This document shows positions 31,741-41,187 of a stretch of 52,067 nt of DNA, one piece after another. Each line of letters begins with the position of its first letter. The stretch's first letter is position 1. The DNA lies in assembly GCF_000787375.1 (NCBI RefSeq), contig NZ_JRJU01000027.1, positions 1-52,067 of the forward strand, in the 5' to 3' direction. Below the pieces are notes generated by a model, which worked only from the letters and a program-made list of their open reading frames with translations, ran no database searches and was not told the origin of the DNA. Both the position numbers and the translations under genes were made by a program. The stretch is from Halalkalibacter okhensis. Its GTDB lineage: Bacteria > Bacillota > Bacilli > Bacillales > Bacillaceae_D.

Positions 31741-33150
31741 TTATTTTTCCATCCAGTTCGTGTGGAATGTTCCTTCTTTATCAATACGTTGGTACGTATG
31801 GGCACCAAAATAATCTCTTTGTGCTTGAAGAAGATTAGCTGGAAGCGTTTCTGTACGATAGCTGTCATAGTAAGCTAGCGCGCTTGCAAGACCTGGAACA
31901 GGAATTCCGAGCTTAACAGCTGTAGCCACTACATCACGAGCCGCTTCTTGGTAGCTTTCTACGATTTCTTTGAAGTAAGGATCTAGTAAAAGATTCGTTA
32001 AGTTCGCATCACGATCGTACGCTTCTTTGATGTTTTGTAGGAAACGAGCACGAATAATGCACCCTCCTCTAAAGATCATAGAGATATTCCCTAAGTTTAA
32101 GTTCCAATCATATTCTTCAGAAGCTACTTTCATTTGGGCAAATCCTTGAGCATAAGAACAAATTTTACTTAAGTATAATGCTTTGCGAATTTTTTCAACA
32201 AATTCTTTTTTATCTCCATCAAATGTAGTGTTCGGTCCGCTAAGGATTTTACTTGCTTTCACACGCTCTTCTTTCATTGCTGAAATAAAACGAGAAAATA
32301 CAGATTCTGTAATGATCGATAATGGTACACCAAGGTCAAGCGCACTTTGGCTTGTCCATTTTCCCGTTCCTTTTTGGCCAGCTGTATCTAAAATGACATC
32401 AACCATAGGCTTTCCTGTTTCTTCGTCCACCTTTGTGAAGATGTCTTTTGTGATCTCAATTAGGTAACTATCAAGTTCGCCTTCGTTCCACTCTTTGAAT
32501 GTTTCATGCAATTCTTGTGCACTTAATCCAAGAACATCTTTCATTAGGTGGTAAGATTCACAAATTAACTGCATATCACCATATTCAATTCCATTATGAA
32601 CCATTTTTACATAGTGGCCAGCACCATCTGGGCCAATGTATGTGCAACAAGCATCTCCACCAACTTTTGCAGAGATATCTTTTAAGATAGGCTCAACAAG
32701 ATCATACGCTTCTTTTTGTCCTCCAGGCATTATAGAAGGTCCTTTAAGCGCACCTTCTTCACCACCAGATACTCCTGTACCAATGAAGTGTACACCTGAT
32801 TCAGCAAGTTCTTTGTTTCTACGACGAGTATCCTCAAAGAATGTGTTTCCACCATCTATTAAAATGTCGCCTTTTTCTAAGTGTGGCAACAGCTGTTCAA
32901 TCGTTGCATCTGTAGCAAAACCAGCTTTTACCATTAATAAAATTTTTCTTGGAGTTTCTAATGAAGCGACAAACTCCTCGATGCTATATGTACCTACTAC
33001 ATTTTTACCTTCTGCTTCTTTTAACATTTCTTCCGTTTTTTCAGAAGATCTGTTATAAACAGAAACGCCATATCCTCTGCTTTCAATGTTAAGCGCTAGG
33101 TTACGACCCATTACCGCAAGTCCAATAACTCCAACTTGTTGTTTACTCAT
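31741..33150 (-). CDS. gndA: NADP-dependent 6-phosphogluconate dehydrogenase (decarboxylating)
   Basis: ATG 33150 ([20 protein letters not shown]) follows AGGAGTGG; an in-frame GTG at 33159 is inside that site. The 469-residue product has the Rossmann motif GLAVMG, then the catalytic [22 protein letters not shown] and [13 protein letters not shown] segments and the C-terminal [15 protein letters not shown]. It oxidises 6-phosphogluconate to ribulose 5-phosphate with CO2 release in the oxidative pentose phosphate pathway. NRSSEKT after the second strand fits NADP specificity. Confidence 0.97.
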   Translation of the reverse strand: MSKQQVGVIGLAVMGRNLALNIESRGYGVSVYNRSSEKTEEMLKEAEGKNVVGTYSIEEFVASLETPRKILLMVKAGFATDATIEQLLPHLEKGDILIDGGNTFFEDTRRRNKELAESGVHFIGTGVSGGEEGALKGPSIMPGGQKEAYDLVEPILKDISAKVGGDACCTYIGPDGAGHYVKMVHNGIEYGDMQLICESYHLMKDVLGLSAQELHETFKEWNEGELDSYLIEITKDIFTKVDEETGKPMVDVILDTAGQKGTGKWTSQSALDLGVPLSIITESVFSRFISAMKEERVKASKILSGPNTTFDGDKKEFVEKIRKALYLSKICSYAQGFAQMKVASEEYDWNLNLGNISMIFRGGCIIRARFLQNIKEAYDRDANLTNLLLDPYFKEIVESYQEAARDVVATAVKLGIPVPGLASALAYYDSYRTETLPANLLQAQRDYFGAHTYQRIDKEGTFHTNWMEK

Positions 33151-33411
33151 TTCTACCACTCCTAATATTTTCTTTCTTTAGTGTGCTCGAACTTTACCCA
33201 ATACATTATTATTTTCTCACAACAAAATTTCTGGGTAGAGTTTTTTTTGAATACTCTATCTATATTACTACCACTCCAACTAACTCGCAAATATTTCTTA
33301 CTAATTCATTTGAAATTATTGGGGCAGTAGCCTTAATTTTCTGATTTAACTAATAAATACAGCTTGCTTGCATATGATGGATAGTATACCAAGAAAAATG
33401 TAGGTGATCAT

Positions 33412-33960
33412 TTGAAACGACAAGAAAGGTTACACTACAAGTTTCAAAATTTACAAGAGAAAAACATGTCGTTTGAACAAGTCTTCAAGCGCATTCTTAA
33501 ATTTATGAGTTTAAACCCACGAGGCAACTATCGCTTAATGGTTGGAACAGATTCACAGGTTCACGCACGGTGTACTGTCTTTATTACGGGGATCGTCATT
33601 CAGAATACCGGAAAAGGTGCGTGGGCTTGTATCCGAAAAATCATGGTCCCCAGAAAAATGCTTCATTTACATGAAAGGATATCATTAGAGACCACTTTAA
33701 CTGAAGAAATTGTCTCCATGTTTACCGATTCAAAAAAGAACAAAATGATTGATATTGTCTTACCATATGTATACCAGGGAGCCACTTTTTCTATCGAAGG
33801 CCATATTGATATTGGATCCGGACAACGAAATAAGACGCGTGAATATGTACAAGAAATGGTTACGAGACTTGAAACCATGGGGGTCGAACCTAAAATAAAA
33901 CCCGATGCCTTCGTTGCCTCTAGCTATGCAAATAAATACACAAAAAAAGTAGGCGGTTAA
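33412..33960 (+). CDS. ykuK: YkuK-family ribonuclease H-like protein (DUF458)
   Basis: A TTG start at 33412 follows TAGGTGATCA. The 182-residue product has the DUF458 pattern: MSFEQVFKRILKFMSLNPRG, YRLMVGTDSQVHARCTVFIT (with the catalytic-type D of an RNase H fold), and IDIGSGQRNKTREYV and PKIKPDAFVASSYANKYTK. The family has an RNase H-like fold but no established reaction. It converges on the PhzF gene with only 10 bases between the stop codons. Confidence 0.9.
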   Translation: MKRQERLHYKFQNLQEKNMSFEQVFKRILKFMSLNPRGNYRLMVGTDSQVHARCTVFITGIVIQNTGKGAWACIRKIMVPRKMLHLHERISLETTLTEEIVSMFTDSKKNKMIDIVLPYVYQGATFSIEGHIDIGSGQRNKTREYVQEMVTRLETMGVEPKIKPDAFVASSYANKYTKKVGG

Positions 33961-33967
33961 TACCTAC
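33942..33967 (-). terminator. Short terminator between ykuK and phzF-like gene
   Basis: GTAGG (33949-33953) pairs with CCTAC (33963-33967), and a seven-T run follows on the minus strand inside the end of ykuK. It would stop transcription from the PhzF gene. Confidence 0.5.
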
Positions 33968-33970
33968 AGT

Positions 33971-34882
33971 TTACTTTTCTTCCTCTACTAATAAAGTACC
34001 AGCAATTGTAGGCACTGCACTGCCACCGACCTTTATAATTGGCTTATGATCGATGAAACTTATTATAATCTCAACCTTACCTGGTCTTCCAACTTTATGA
34101 CCTTGCGCAATATTAAATGTGTGAGCTTCTGCTGCACTTAGGATTCCCTCAAGAATTAAGTATCCAGCTAGCGCCCCGTTTGCTGCACCCGTTACAGGAT
34201 CTTCAGGAATTCCAACAGCAGGAGCGAAATCACGAGTATAGAGTAAGCAATCCTCTTCTTGGCTATCAAAAGTAAATAAATGTGTCGTACAAATATTATG
34301 GCTTTTGTTATGTTTTTTTAGTTTATCGATTTGTGGTATAGCTTCATCAATGGCTTTGCGCGTTTTGACAGGAATAAGTAAGTGCCAGTTCCCTGTAAAG
34401 CCAAGTCTAATAGGATAATCGGTTTCAATATCGTCTTTTTTTAAGCCAACATAATTTGCTAATTCTACTAAGGCAGTATCTATCTTTTTTACTTTTGGTT
34501 CTATTTGAGTCATGATAACAGACCGTAATGAATTTTCCTTGATCTCAAACTTAACCGGGACATGACCAATGTTTGTTTCAAACGTGATCATGTTCTTTTT
34601 TGTGGCCCATTCACCGATTGTTCCCATTAACCAGGCTGTAGCAACGGTTGCATGCCCACAAAAGTCAATTTCACTACTTGGAGTAAAATAACGAATACGA
34701 AAATCTGCTGCAGTACTTTGTGGTGGCATAAGAAAAGCCGTCTCCGATAAATTAAGCTCTTTAGCAATAGATTGCATGTGTACACAGCTAATAAATTCTG
34801 CATTGGGTACAACTCCAGCGGAATTTCCACCAAACGGTTTATCCGTAAACGCATCAACGTGATAAATGTTAATCCCTTTCAT
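33971..34882 (-). CDS. PhzF-family isomerase/epimerase
   Basis: ATG 34882 (KGINIYHVDAFTDKPFGGN) follows GAGTGATGAC. The 303-residue product carries the PhzF fold signatures: DAFTDKPFGGNSAGVV, NLSETAFLM (with catalytic E), RYFTPSSEIDFCGHATVAT, and DFAPAVGIPEDPVTGAANG. Relatives isomerise trans-2,3-dihydro-3-hydroxyanthranilate in phenazine synthesis, but most Bacillus members are of unknown function. No phenazine genes are nearby. Confidence 0.93.
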   Translation of the reverse strand: MKGINIYHVDAFTDKPFGGNSAGVVPNAEFISCVHMQSIAKELNLSETAFLMPPQSTAADFRIRYFTPSSEIDFCGHATVATAWLMGTIGEWATKKNMITFETNIGHVPVKFEIKENSLRSVIMTQIEPKVKKIDTALVELANYVGLKKDDIETDYPIRLGFTGNWHLLIPVKTRKAIDEAIPQIDKLKKHNKSHNICTTHLFTFDSQEEDCLLYTRDFAPAVGIPEDPVTGAANGALAGYLILEGILSAAEAHTFNIAQGHKVGRPGKVEIIISFIDHKPIIKVGGSAVPTIAGTLLVEEEK

Positions 34883-35008
34883 GTCATCACTCTTTTCAAT
34901 TAAATTCTTTTGCACTATTATCATAGATGACTTATCCAATGCAATCTAGTCTTCATGTGTTTCTAGAAGTAAAAACCCCCCACTTTTTTGGGAATTGTAC
35001 GCAATAGA

Positions 35009-35238
35009 TTAACCTTGTGATTTTTCGATGTTCAGAGCTTCATTTTGAGTTTTATGAGTTCTTTTTGGTTTAAGCCAATTTCCTACAAGGAATAAAATAA
35101 TAATGGCTACACCGATGGTTATGGATTGCCATACATGACCTAAAATCCATTGAACAATTAAACCAAATCGAGGGATCACCCACAGAACACTTAAAAACAG
35201 TGAAAATATAAGGATTTTAAAAGGTCTGACATAGTCAT
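35009..35238 (-). pseudogene. Small membrane protein gene, apparently frameshifted near its start
   Basis: A good ribosome binding site (GAGAGGAG) and two ATGs (35238, 35232) lead a frame that stops after 13-15 codons. An adjacent frame reads RPFKILIFSLFLSVLW, GLIVQWILGHVWQSITIGVA and IIILFLVGNWLKPKRT to a stop at 35009 and has no start codon of its own in the first 17 residues. A one-base shift in the CCTTTTAAAATCC stretch would join them into a protein of about 75 residues with two membrane helices. It is either a broken gene or a sequencing error. The family is unknown. Confidence 0.45.
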
Positions 35239-35434
35239 TCTCCTCTCACAGTTCGTCCTTTTTAAACTTATGTAAGAAACTGCGAATCATGACATCAAAT
35301 CTTTCAACTTGTGGTATATTCTATATACTTTTACTACTTTTAGGACTGTCCTTTTTGAATATTAGTTATTTAAGCCTATTTCACCGTGTTAACGTTCATG
35401 GTATGATTTTTCTACTTATAAAGAGGTGAAAAGC

Positions 35435-35740
35435 ATGAATTTTATAATTCTTTTCGTTTCAGGAATGGCTTATTTGTTTTTGAACACCTCTTTTCCAATT
35501 GAAAAATCTTTTGAGGAAAAAGGCTATGGGGCCGAGGCTGTTATTGAACTCAGTCACGTAAATGATTTTCAAGAACAGAAAACCCAAAGTGTTAAAGCAT
35601 CAACAATTATCTTGTTTATTTATTTAGTTTCTTTTTTAAATCTAGTAAACTTTGTAAACAAGTATATAACAAGAGGAAAGCACTTCTTATTAGCTGTCTT
35701 TTTTAAGTCGAATTATTTTCAAAACGACATATATTCCTAA
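35435..35740 (+). CDS. Small membrane protein, 101 aa, unknown
   Basis: ATG 35435 follows AAGAGGTGAAAAGC; an in-frame GTG at 35426 is part of that site. The product has an N-terminal hydrophobic helix (NFIILFVSGMAYLFLNT), a polar stretch of about 40 residues with FEEKGYGAEAVIELSHVND and a second helix (STIILFIYLVSFLNLVNFV) before a basic, aromatic tail. A TTTCAC-17-TATGAT element with a TGG extension lies upstream (about 35381-35409). No family is recognised. It is followed 30 bases later by another small membrane gene, probably co-transcribed. Confidence 0.6.
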   Translation: MNFIILFVSGMAYLFLNTSFPIEKSFEEKGYGAEAVIELSHVNDFQEQKTQSVKASTIILFIYLVSFLNLVNFVNKYITRGKHFLLAVFFKSNYFQNDIYS

Positions 35741-35770
35741 GTAAATCGTTAGCTGAAAGGAGGAATACAT

Positions 35771-35890
35771 GTGATTTGGATTCGACTAATTACAGTGGCA
35801 GTCTTCTCTGCGAGTGCATTAAGCATTTTTTTATATCAAGGAATAGAATTTACCCATGCGATGTTTGATTTATGGAAAAACAAAGCATAA
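35771..35890 (+). CDS. Very small membrane protein, 39 aa
   Basis: A GTG at 35771 is preceded by AAAGGAGGAATACAT, a near-ideal ribosome binding site. The product starts IWIRLITVAVFSASALSIFL, one hydrophobic helix, then YQGIEFTHAMFDLWKNKA. A strong terminator begins 5 bases after the stop codon, so it is the last gene of a two-gene plus-strand unit. Family unknown. Confidence 0.6.
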   Translation: MIWIRLITVAVFSASALSIFLYQGIEFTHAMFDLWKNKA

Positions 35891-35894
35891 TTAA

Positions 35895-35929
35895 AAAAAC
35901 GTGCGAATCTAGGAGATTCGCACGTTTTT
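35895..35929. terminator. Strong bidirectional terminator
   Basis: AAAAACGTGCGAATCT (35895-35910) pairs with AGATTCGCACGTTTTT (35914-35929), a 16-bp stem with T runs on both strands. It separates the small plus-strand unit from the convergent yfcC-like gene. Confidence 0.93.
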
Positions 35930-35938
35930 CTGATTTAT

Positions 35939-37375
35939 TTAAAAAGGCCCCCATGTAATAGCATGAGCAACTAATAAAAATGCACATCCGATCAAAAACC
36001 AAACGATCAACAATGGAAAAATAAATTTAGCCCATTTTCCATAAGAAATTCCTGCAGCGGCGATCGTTGCCATAAAGTATCCAGAAGTCGGGAAAATGAT
36101 ATTTGATAGTCCATCTCCAACTTGAAATGCTAGTATAGCAGTCTGTCTTGTCGTTCCTACAATGTCTGCTAACGGAATCATGATTGGCATCGTAATTAAA
36201 GCTTGACCACTTCCGGAAGGTACAAAGAAATTAAACAATCCTTGTGTCGCTAACATCCCTAATACGGTGATGGATGATGGTAAGCTGCTAACAACATGTG
36301 ATAAACCGTAGATGATCGTATCAATAATTTGACTTTCTTCCATCACAACAGCTACGCCACGAGCAACACCAATAATCATTGCACCGAGTAATACATCTCG
36401 GAACCCCTTATTAAAAGATTCACTAATTTGATTTCCTGACATACCTGCAACAATTCCGACAATAACCCCCATCGCAAGGAAATAGCCTGCTAATTTAATA
36501 AAATCCCACTGATGTGTCAATACTCCATAAATCATCCCGACAAACATGAAGATAACAACTAATCCTGCAACCTTTTGCCTTGTAGTAATTTCATACCTTT
36601 TCTCTTCATATATGTGTTGTGAAGCTGTTTCTTTTAAGCTTTGTTTTACTAAATGCGGGTTTTTTTCTAATTTTTTAGCATAGCGAATTAAAAAGACCAC
36701 ACCTGAAGCAATAATAGCTAATAATAATAAAAAGCGATATCCTGCGCCTGAATATATAGGTAATTCAGCAATTTGGTGAGAAAGACCAACTGTACCAGGA
36801 TTAGTAAGTGCTGCTAAAAAGCCACCTGTGGTTGAAATTAAGGCTACTCCAGCAGCCATCATTTTATCATAGCCTAACTTAATCATAAGAGGAATCAATA
36901 TTGGTACATATACTAAAGCTAACTCGGGTGTACCAATAAAAGCAGTGATGATCGAAAATGTGATTAATAAAACAGGAATAATTAATACTTTCCTACTAAT
37001 AAAAGTTCTCGTTAATCGGTCTACACCAAAGTGAATAATCCCAGTATCCTTTAAAACCATGAACGCCCCACCGATCATGAATGTAAAAAAGACAACAGAA
37101 CTAGCACTTACCATGCCTTGAGGAATGGCTGTTAAAAATTCCATAATCCCAATGGGTGTTGACTCAATAAAAGTAAAGACATCTGGGTTAATCATCATTC
37201 TTCCCATTGGCCCTTCAACACGTTCATACTCACCTGCAGGAATGAAATATGACGCAATACTCATAACAGCGACAAAAATCAATAAAATTACATAAATATG
37301 AGGAAAAGCAAATTTCTTTTTCGATTGATTATTTTTATTTTCTATTGGTGTAACGCGCGCTTCTGCTCTCATTTT
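35939..37375 (-). CDS. YfcC-family membrane carrier
   Basis: ATG 37375 (RAEARVTPIENKNN) follows AAGGAGTGGG. The 478-residue product has about 12 hydrophobic helices and the YfcC/DcuC-type phrases SIASYFIPAGEYERVEGPMG, FIGTPELALVYVPILIPLM, FFVPSGSGQALITMPIM and VGDGLSNIIFPTSGYFMA. Families of this type carry C4-dicarboxylates or basic amino acids. It lies 80 bases after allantoinase on the same strand, so it may import or exchange a purine-breakdown compound or an amino acid. The cargo is not shown by the sequence. Confidence 0.88.
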   Translation of the reverse strand, partial: KMRAEARVTPIENKNNQSKKKFAFPHIYVILLIFVAVMSIASYFIPAGEYERVEGPMGRMMINPDVFTFIESTPIGIMEFLTAIPQGMVSASSVVFFTFMIGGAFMVLKDTGIIHFGVDRLTRTFISRKVLIIPVLLITFSIITAFIGTPELALVYVPILIPLMIKLGYDKMMAAGVALISTTGGFLAALTNPGTVGLSHQIAELPIYSGAGYRFLLLLAIIASGVVFLIRYAKKLEKNPHLVKQSLKETASQHIYEEKRYEITTRQKVAGLVVIFMFVGMIYGVLTHQWDFIKLAGYFLAMGVIVGIVAGMSGNQISESFNKGFRDVLLGAMIIGVARGVAVVMEESQIIDTIIYGLSHVVSSLPSSITVLGMLATQGLFNFFVPSGSGQALITMPIMIPLADIVGTTRQTAILAFQVGDGLSNIIFPTSGYFMATIAAAGISYGKWAKFIFPLLIVWFLIGCAFLLVAHAITWGPF

Positions 37376-37455
37376 TCCCACTCCTTTTTCTTCAATTCGA
37401 TGTCTCTCTTTAATTGATAATTACGAATATTCAGTATATAGATTCTACACTAGTG

Positions 37456-38787
37456 TTAGACACTAGTTTTTTCATCGACCTCTTCAAATACACATTGACC
37501 CCTTGACAAGGTGTATTTCGTCTTTCCGATAAACGTTTTTCCGATGTACGGGCTTATTTTATGTCGGTATTTGAGGTCTTCTGCTTTTAACACAAACGTT
37601 TCATTAAGTTGAATCAAGGTTAAATCAGCATCTGAACCTATTCGAATTGACCCTTTTTTCGGAAACAAACCAAACCGTTTGGCAGGATTAAGAGCAGTAA
37701 CTTCAGCAATCTTTGATAATGGGACACCACGCTTATGGTAGCCTTCTGTCAAGAGAACATGCAATGTATTTTGACAGCCAGCAATGCCTCCCCAAACTTC
37801 AAATATACTTTCTTGCGCTTTCAAATCTGGAGGTGACGGAGAATGATCTGAACTAATGATGTCAATATCCCCCTTTTTTAATGAATTCCATAAACCTTCC
37901 ACTTCCTGTCTTTCTCGTAGAGGAGGCGCACACTTGGCAGTAGGTCCAATCTTTTCAAATTCTTCAATGGATAAGCACAAATAGTGAGGACATGTTTCTG
38001 CAGTTACATCAATACCTTGTTCTTTTGCTTCTTTAATCCGTTCGATAACTCTTTTGCTGCTTACATGAACAATATGTAATTTACAACCCGTTAACTCCGC
38101 ATATCGTACTACCCTTTCTACAGCTTCTAGTTCAGAAAGCACTGGTCTTGAATTGCAGTAATCTCGAATGGATAAACGCTTTTCCTTTTGTGCTTTATCT
38201 GTTAAATAATTAATCATTTCATTTGATTCTGCATGAAGCGCTAAAATTGACTCTAATTCAGCAATCCTTTCCATTCCCTTAAATAGAGTATCATTATCAG
38301 CATGCTGAAAATCATCTGTGCCACACTCTGACATAAAGGCTTTAAAGCCAATAGCTCCTTCTTTATGTAGGTCTTCTAAACGCTCAATATTATCTGGTAC
38401 TAAACCACCCCATAATCGATAGTCTATGATCGACTTCTCGTTAGCTAACTGCTGTTTTTCTAAAAAGCGTTCCTTCGTAGTAGTGGGGGGATTACTATTT
38501 AGCGGCATATCAAAAAATGTCGTCACCCCACCAGCAGCTAGACTTTTACTCCCTGTTTCAAAGCCTTCCCACAAATCTCTCCCAGGTTCATTAAAATGAA
38601 CATGTACATCAACTAACCCTGGAAATAAATGCAAACCACTAGCATCAATAACTTTTGCGTCCCCCACCTCAATGGATCCTGATTCACATATAGTGACAAT
38701 CTTGCCGTTATGTATTCCTATATCTGCATCAAAAACATCACTTTCAGTTACAATTGTTCCAGAAAGGATAACCGTATCAAAAACCAT
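37456..38787 (-). CDS. allB: Allantoinase or closely related cyclic amidohydrolase
   Basis: ATG 38787 ([17 protein letters not shown]) follows GGGGGCATTTAC; an upstream ATG at 38805 has none. The 443-residue product has [11 protein letters not shown] (metal-binding histidines), the carbamylated lysine in [30 protein letters not shown] and [15 protein letters not shown]. These match allantoinases of the dihydroorotase superfamily. Allantoinase opens the allantoin ring to allantoate. The rest of an allantoin pathway is not in the window, apart from an M20 amidohydrolase and a carrier on either side, so a different cyclic amide substrate remains possible. Confidence 0.85.
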   Translation of the reverse strand: MVFDTVILSGTIVTESDVFDADIGIHNGKIVTICESGSIEVGDAKVIDASGLHLFPGLVDVHVHFNEPGRDLWEGFETGSKSLAAGGVTTFFDMPLNSNPPTTTKERFLEKQQLANEKSIIDYRLWGGLVPDNIERLEDLHKEGAIGFKAFMSECGTDDFQHADNDTLFKGMERIAELESILALHAESNEMINYLTDKAQKEKRLSIRDYCNSRPVLSELEAVERVVRYAELTGCKLHIVHVSSKRVIERIKEAKEQGIDVTAETCPHYLCLSIEEFEKIGPTAKCAPPLRERQEVEGLWNSLKKGDIDIISSDHSPSPPDLKAQESIFEVWGGIAGCQNTLHVLLTEGYHKRGVPLSKIAEVTALNPAKRFGLFPKKGSIRIGSDADLTLIQLNETFVLKAEDLKYRHKISPYIGKTFIGKTKYTLSRGQCVFEEVDEKTSV

Positions 38788-39222
38788 GTAAATGCCCCCT
38801 GTCAATATTACTGTAATGAGTGTAAAAGATTATATGAATTTGATCATTAGCCATTTAAACTAAATAAAAACAGAAAAATTAGTTAGCGTGCACAATGTCT
38901 ACATAAAAAAAATAACCTGTTAAACTGTTTTTATCTTATGATTCAGTTTTATCAGATGTTTCTAAACCTTTGGTGAATAATGTTAGATAATTTCACACCC
39001 TATTTGAAAATCTAACAAATGTAAACCGTTACATTGTTAAAGTCCTTTTTAGAGTCATTTACTACAAACTTAGATGGGAATTATAATTATTCGAAAAACA
39101 AAAATAAGACAAACTACGTTACAGATCGCTCTAGAAACGTTTTTCATTCTGTAAATAAACCTCACAGAATGAAACCGTCCATGTGATCTTCACTAAGTTT
39201 GTCTATTTTTCCACTTCCTTCT
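38788..39222. other. Intergenic interval between yodQ-like and allB genes
   Basis: No coding frame is visible. The yodQ-side holds a terminator hairpin. In the middle a dyad, AATGTAA-ACCG-TTACATT (39018-39035), looks like an operator for allB or the region. No clear sigma-A promoter was identified. Confidence 0.55.
39143..39174 (-). terminator. Terminator of the yodT-yodQ operon
   Basis: TTCATTCTGT (39143-39152) pairs with ACAGAATGAA (39165-39174), and on the minus strand AAAAACG follows. The T-run equivalent is weak, so termination may be partial. Confidence 0.5.
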
Positions 39223-40500
39223 TCATTGATCGATCTCGCACCAATCTATTATAGTTAAGGCGATAATTTCTGCTGCTTCAAATACCTTATTAATTTCAAT
39301 ATACTCGTTTGGAAAATGTGCTTTTTCCGTCACTCCAGGTCCAAATACTATGGAAGGAGTTTCAGCAAGCTTTGTGAGCAACCCCCCATCTGTACCCCAG
39401 GGGGATGCCTCTATCAATGGTTTTTCTTTTAGAATAAGCTGATAGTTTTTGGCTAACGCCGTCATTAACTGGTTCGTTATAGGAATCGAACCTGGGTGCC
39501 ACCTCGCACCGAACCATTCTAACTTTGGTGGAAAATGCGCAAACCATGTATCCGTTTCCCCTAACTTTTGTAACCATTGCTCCATGTCTTTTTGAGCATC
39601 CTCCATTGTTTCATCTGGAGAAACGCCCATTCGCCCTTCAATTTTAACCAGGTCACAAACGGATGATGGCCACTGTCCGCCTTCAATTTTCCCTATATTA
39701 ATCGGGATAGGAATTGGGATACCCTCATACAATGGATCCGTAATACGACTATTTCTGTCCTTTTCAAGTGCGAGAATATGATTTACAACGAGTACCCCTT
39801 TTTCAATCGCACTTATTCCCTGATACCTTGTTCCACCATGAGCAGAGCGTCCTTTCACTAGAATGCGAAACCACATGGACCCTTGCTGTTTAGGAAATAT
39901 TTTCATATTTGTTGGCTCCGGAATGATGGCCGCATCTGCCCGATATCCCCTTACAATACTAGCGAGCGTTCCTGTACCTCCACTTTCTTCTTCTATCACA
40001 CTCTCAAAGATCACATCTCCTTTAAGTTGGATACCCATGGCTTGAATGGCTTGAATAGCTAAAATAAGGGACACATTTCCTCCTTTCATGTCTGTTACTC
40101 CTCTACCGAACATCTTACCATCCCTCACTTTGCCACTATAGGGATCATCTTCCCATTGTTCAAGATCTCCTTCTGGAACGACATCAATATGCCCATTTAA
40201 AATGATGGAACGTCCATTTTTCTTTCCTTTCAACACACCAACTACATTTGGGCTTCCTTGAAAATTATCTTTTGAAGATGCGAAATACGGATGTGCTTTT
40301 AATTCTTTTCCATCCGGTTCCCACACATCTATTTCTAACTTCATTTTAGTTAATGTATCAATTATGATTTTTTGAGCATCCGCTTCATTCCCTTGCGTGC
40401 TTTGAGCTTGAACTAATTTTTGTAGCAAATGAGTTCCCTTACATCGTTGGGTCTGTAACCAGTTTGATAGTTTCTCGCGAATCTCTTGATGATTCTCCAT
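39223..40500 (-). CDS. yodQ: M20-family deacetylase, YodQ-like (ArgE/DapE group)
   Basis: The 425-residue product has the M20 metallopeptidase landmarks ILNGHIDVVPEGD, GRGVTDMKGG (bridging Asp), SVIEEESGGTGTLA (catalytic Glu) and GPGVTEKAHFPNEYIEI. B. subtilis YodQ lies in the kamA-yod operon and is thought to remove an acetyl group from a lysine-derived compound. The start ATG 40500 follows the CoA-transferase B stop by 18 bases. The order here (yodT, yodS, yodR, yodQ) matches that operon in reverse gene order. The exact substrate is not known. Confidence 0.88.
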   Translation of the reverse strand: MENHQEIREKLSNWLQTQRCKGTHLLQKLVQAQSTQGNEADAQKIIIDTLTKMKLEIDVWEPDGKELKAHPYFASSKDNFQGSPNVVGVLKGKKNGRSIILNGHIDVVPEGDLEQWEDDPYSGKVRDGKMFGRGVTDMKGGNVSLILAIQAIQAMGIQLKGDVIFESVIEEESGGTGTLASIVRGYRADAAIIPEPTNMKIFPKQQGSMWFRILVKGRSAHGGTRYQGISAIEKGVLVVNHILALEKDRNSRITDPLYEGIPIPIPINIGKIEGGQWPSSVCDLVKIEGRMGVSPDETMEDAQKDMEQWLQKLGETDTWFAHFPPKLEWFGARWHPGSIPITNQLMTALAKNYQLILKEKPLIEASPWGTDGGLLTKLAETPSIVFGPGVTEKAHFPNEYIEINKVFEAAEIIALTIIDWCEIDQ

Positions 40501-40518
40501 GTTTGTTCCCCCTTTCTT

Positions 40519-41187
40519 CTAAAACTCTTCCACTATTTTGACTTCATTTGGGACTATTAATGATGCTTCTGTTGCATCTATTACATCCTGAGTTGAGTGA
40601 GGTGCCATTACTTCTTTTAAAATGAGTCCTTGATCTGTCACTTCAATTACTGCCATATCAGTTATTATTAAGTTGACACAGGTTTTAGCTGTTAAAGGGA
40701 GTTTGCACTTCTTTACGATTTTGGCATCTCCGTTTTTATTTGTATGGTTCATTACAACGATAACTCTTTTAGCTTTTTTCGCGAGTTCCATGGCGCCGCC
40801 TATCCCCGGTACCCTTTTTTTAGGGACAATCCAATTGGCAAGGTCTCCTCGTTCACTAACCTCTAAGCCTCCTAAAATAGTAATATCTAAATAGCCCGAA
40901 CGAATCATGCCAAAGGCCGTCGCACTATCAAAAAAAGAAGCACCAGGCACGGTCGTAACAGGATATCCCGCTGCGTTACAAAGTGTAGGGTCTTCTTGGC
41001 CCTTTTCTGGAGCTTTGCCAATGCCTAGTACCCCATTTTCAGCATGAAACATAACTTGACAATCTGCCTCCAGATAATTCGCTACAAGAGAAGGAATTCC
41101 AATTCCTAAGTTAACCATCATTCCATCCTTTATTTCTTGTGCGGCACGATTCGCTATCCTTTCACGAATGTTTACTCCCATGCCCAT
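40519..41187 (-). CDS. yodR: CoA-transferase subunit B (YodR/AtoA-like)
   Basis: The 222-residue product carries the CoA-transferase catalytic glutamate loop HAENGVLGIG and shows NLGIGIPSLVANYL, then DLANWIVPKKRVPGIGGAMEL. The start is ATG 41187, with AGGGGGT upstream, overlapping the subunit A gene by 16 bases, so the two are translated together. It forms an alpha-beta enzyme with YodS and transfers CoA to a 3-oxoacid. The natural substrate in the kamA-yod pathway is believed to be a lysine-derived acid. Confidence 0.93.
   Translation of the reverse strand: MGMGVNIRERIANRAAQEIKDGMMVNLGIGIPSLVANYLEADCQVMFHAENGVLGIGKAPEKGQEDPTLCNAAGYPVTTVPGASFFDSATAFGMIRSGYLDITILGGLEVSERGDLANWIVPKKRVPGIGGAMELAKKAKRVIVVMNHTNKNGDAKIVKKCKLPLTAKTCVNLIITDMAVIEVTDQGLILKEVMAPHSTQDVIDATEASLIVPNEVKIVEEF

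Noticed and set aside
32636-33058. 140-codon plus-strand frame opposite gnd
   Set aside because: Full overlap with a well-conserved gene; no ribosome binding site and no family.
34969-34992. CCC/GGG hairpin followed by Ts as a terminator upstream of the PhzF gene
   Set aside because: The stem is only three G-C pairs, too weak to report as a feature.
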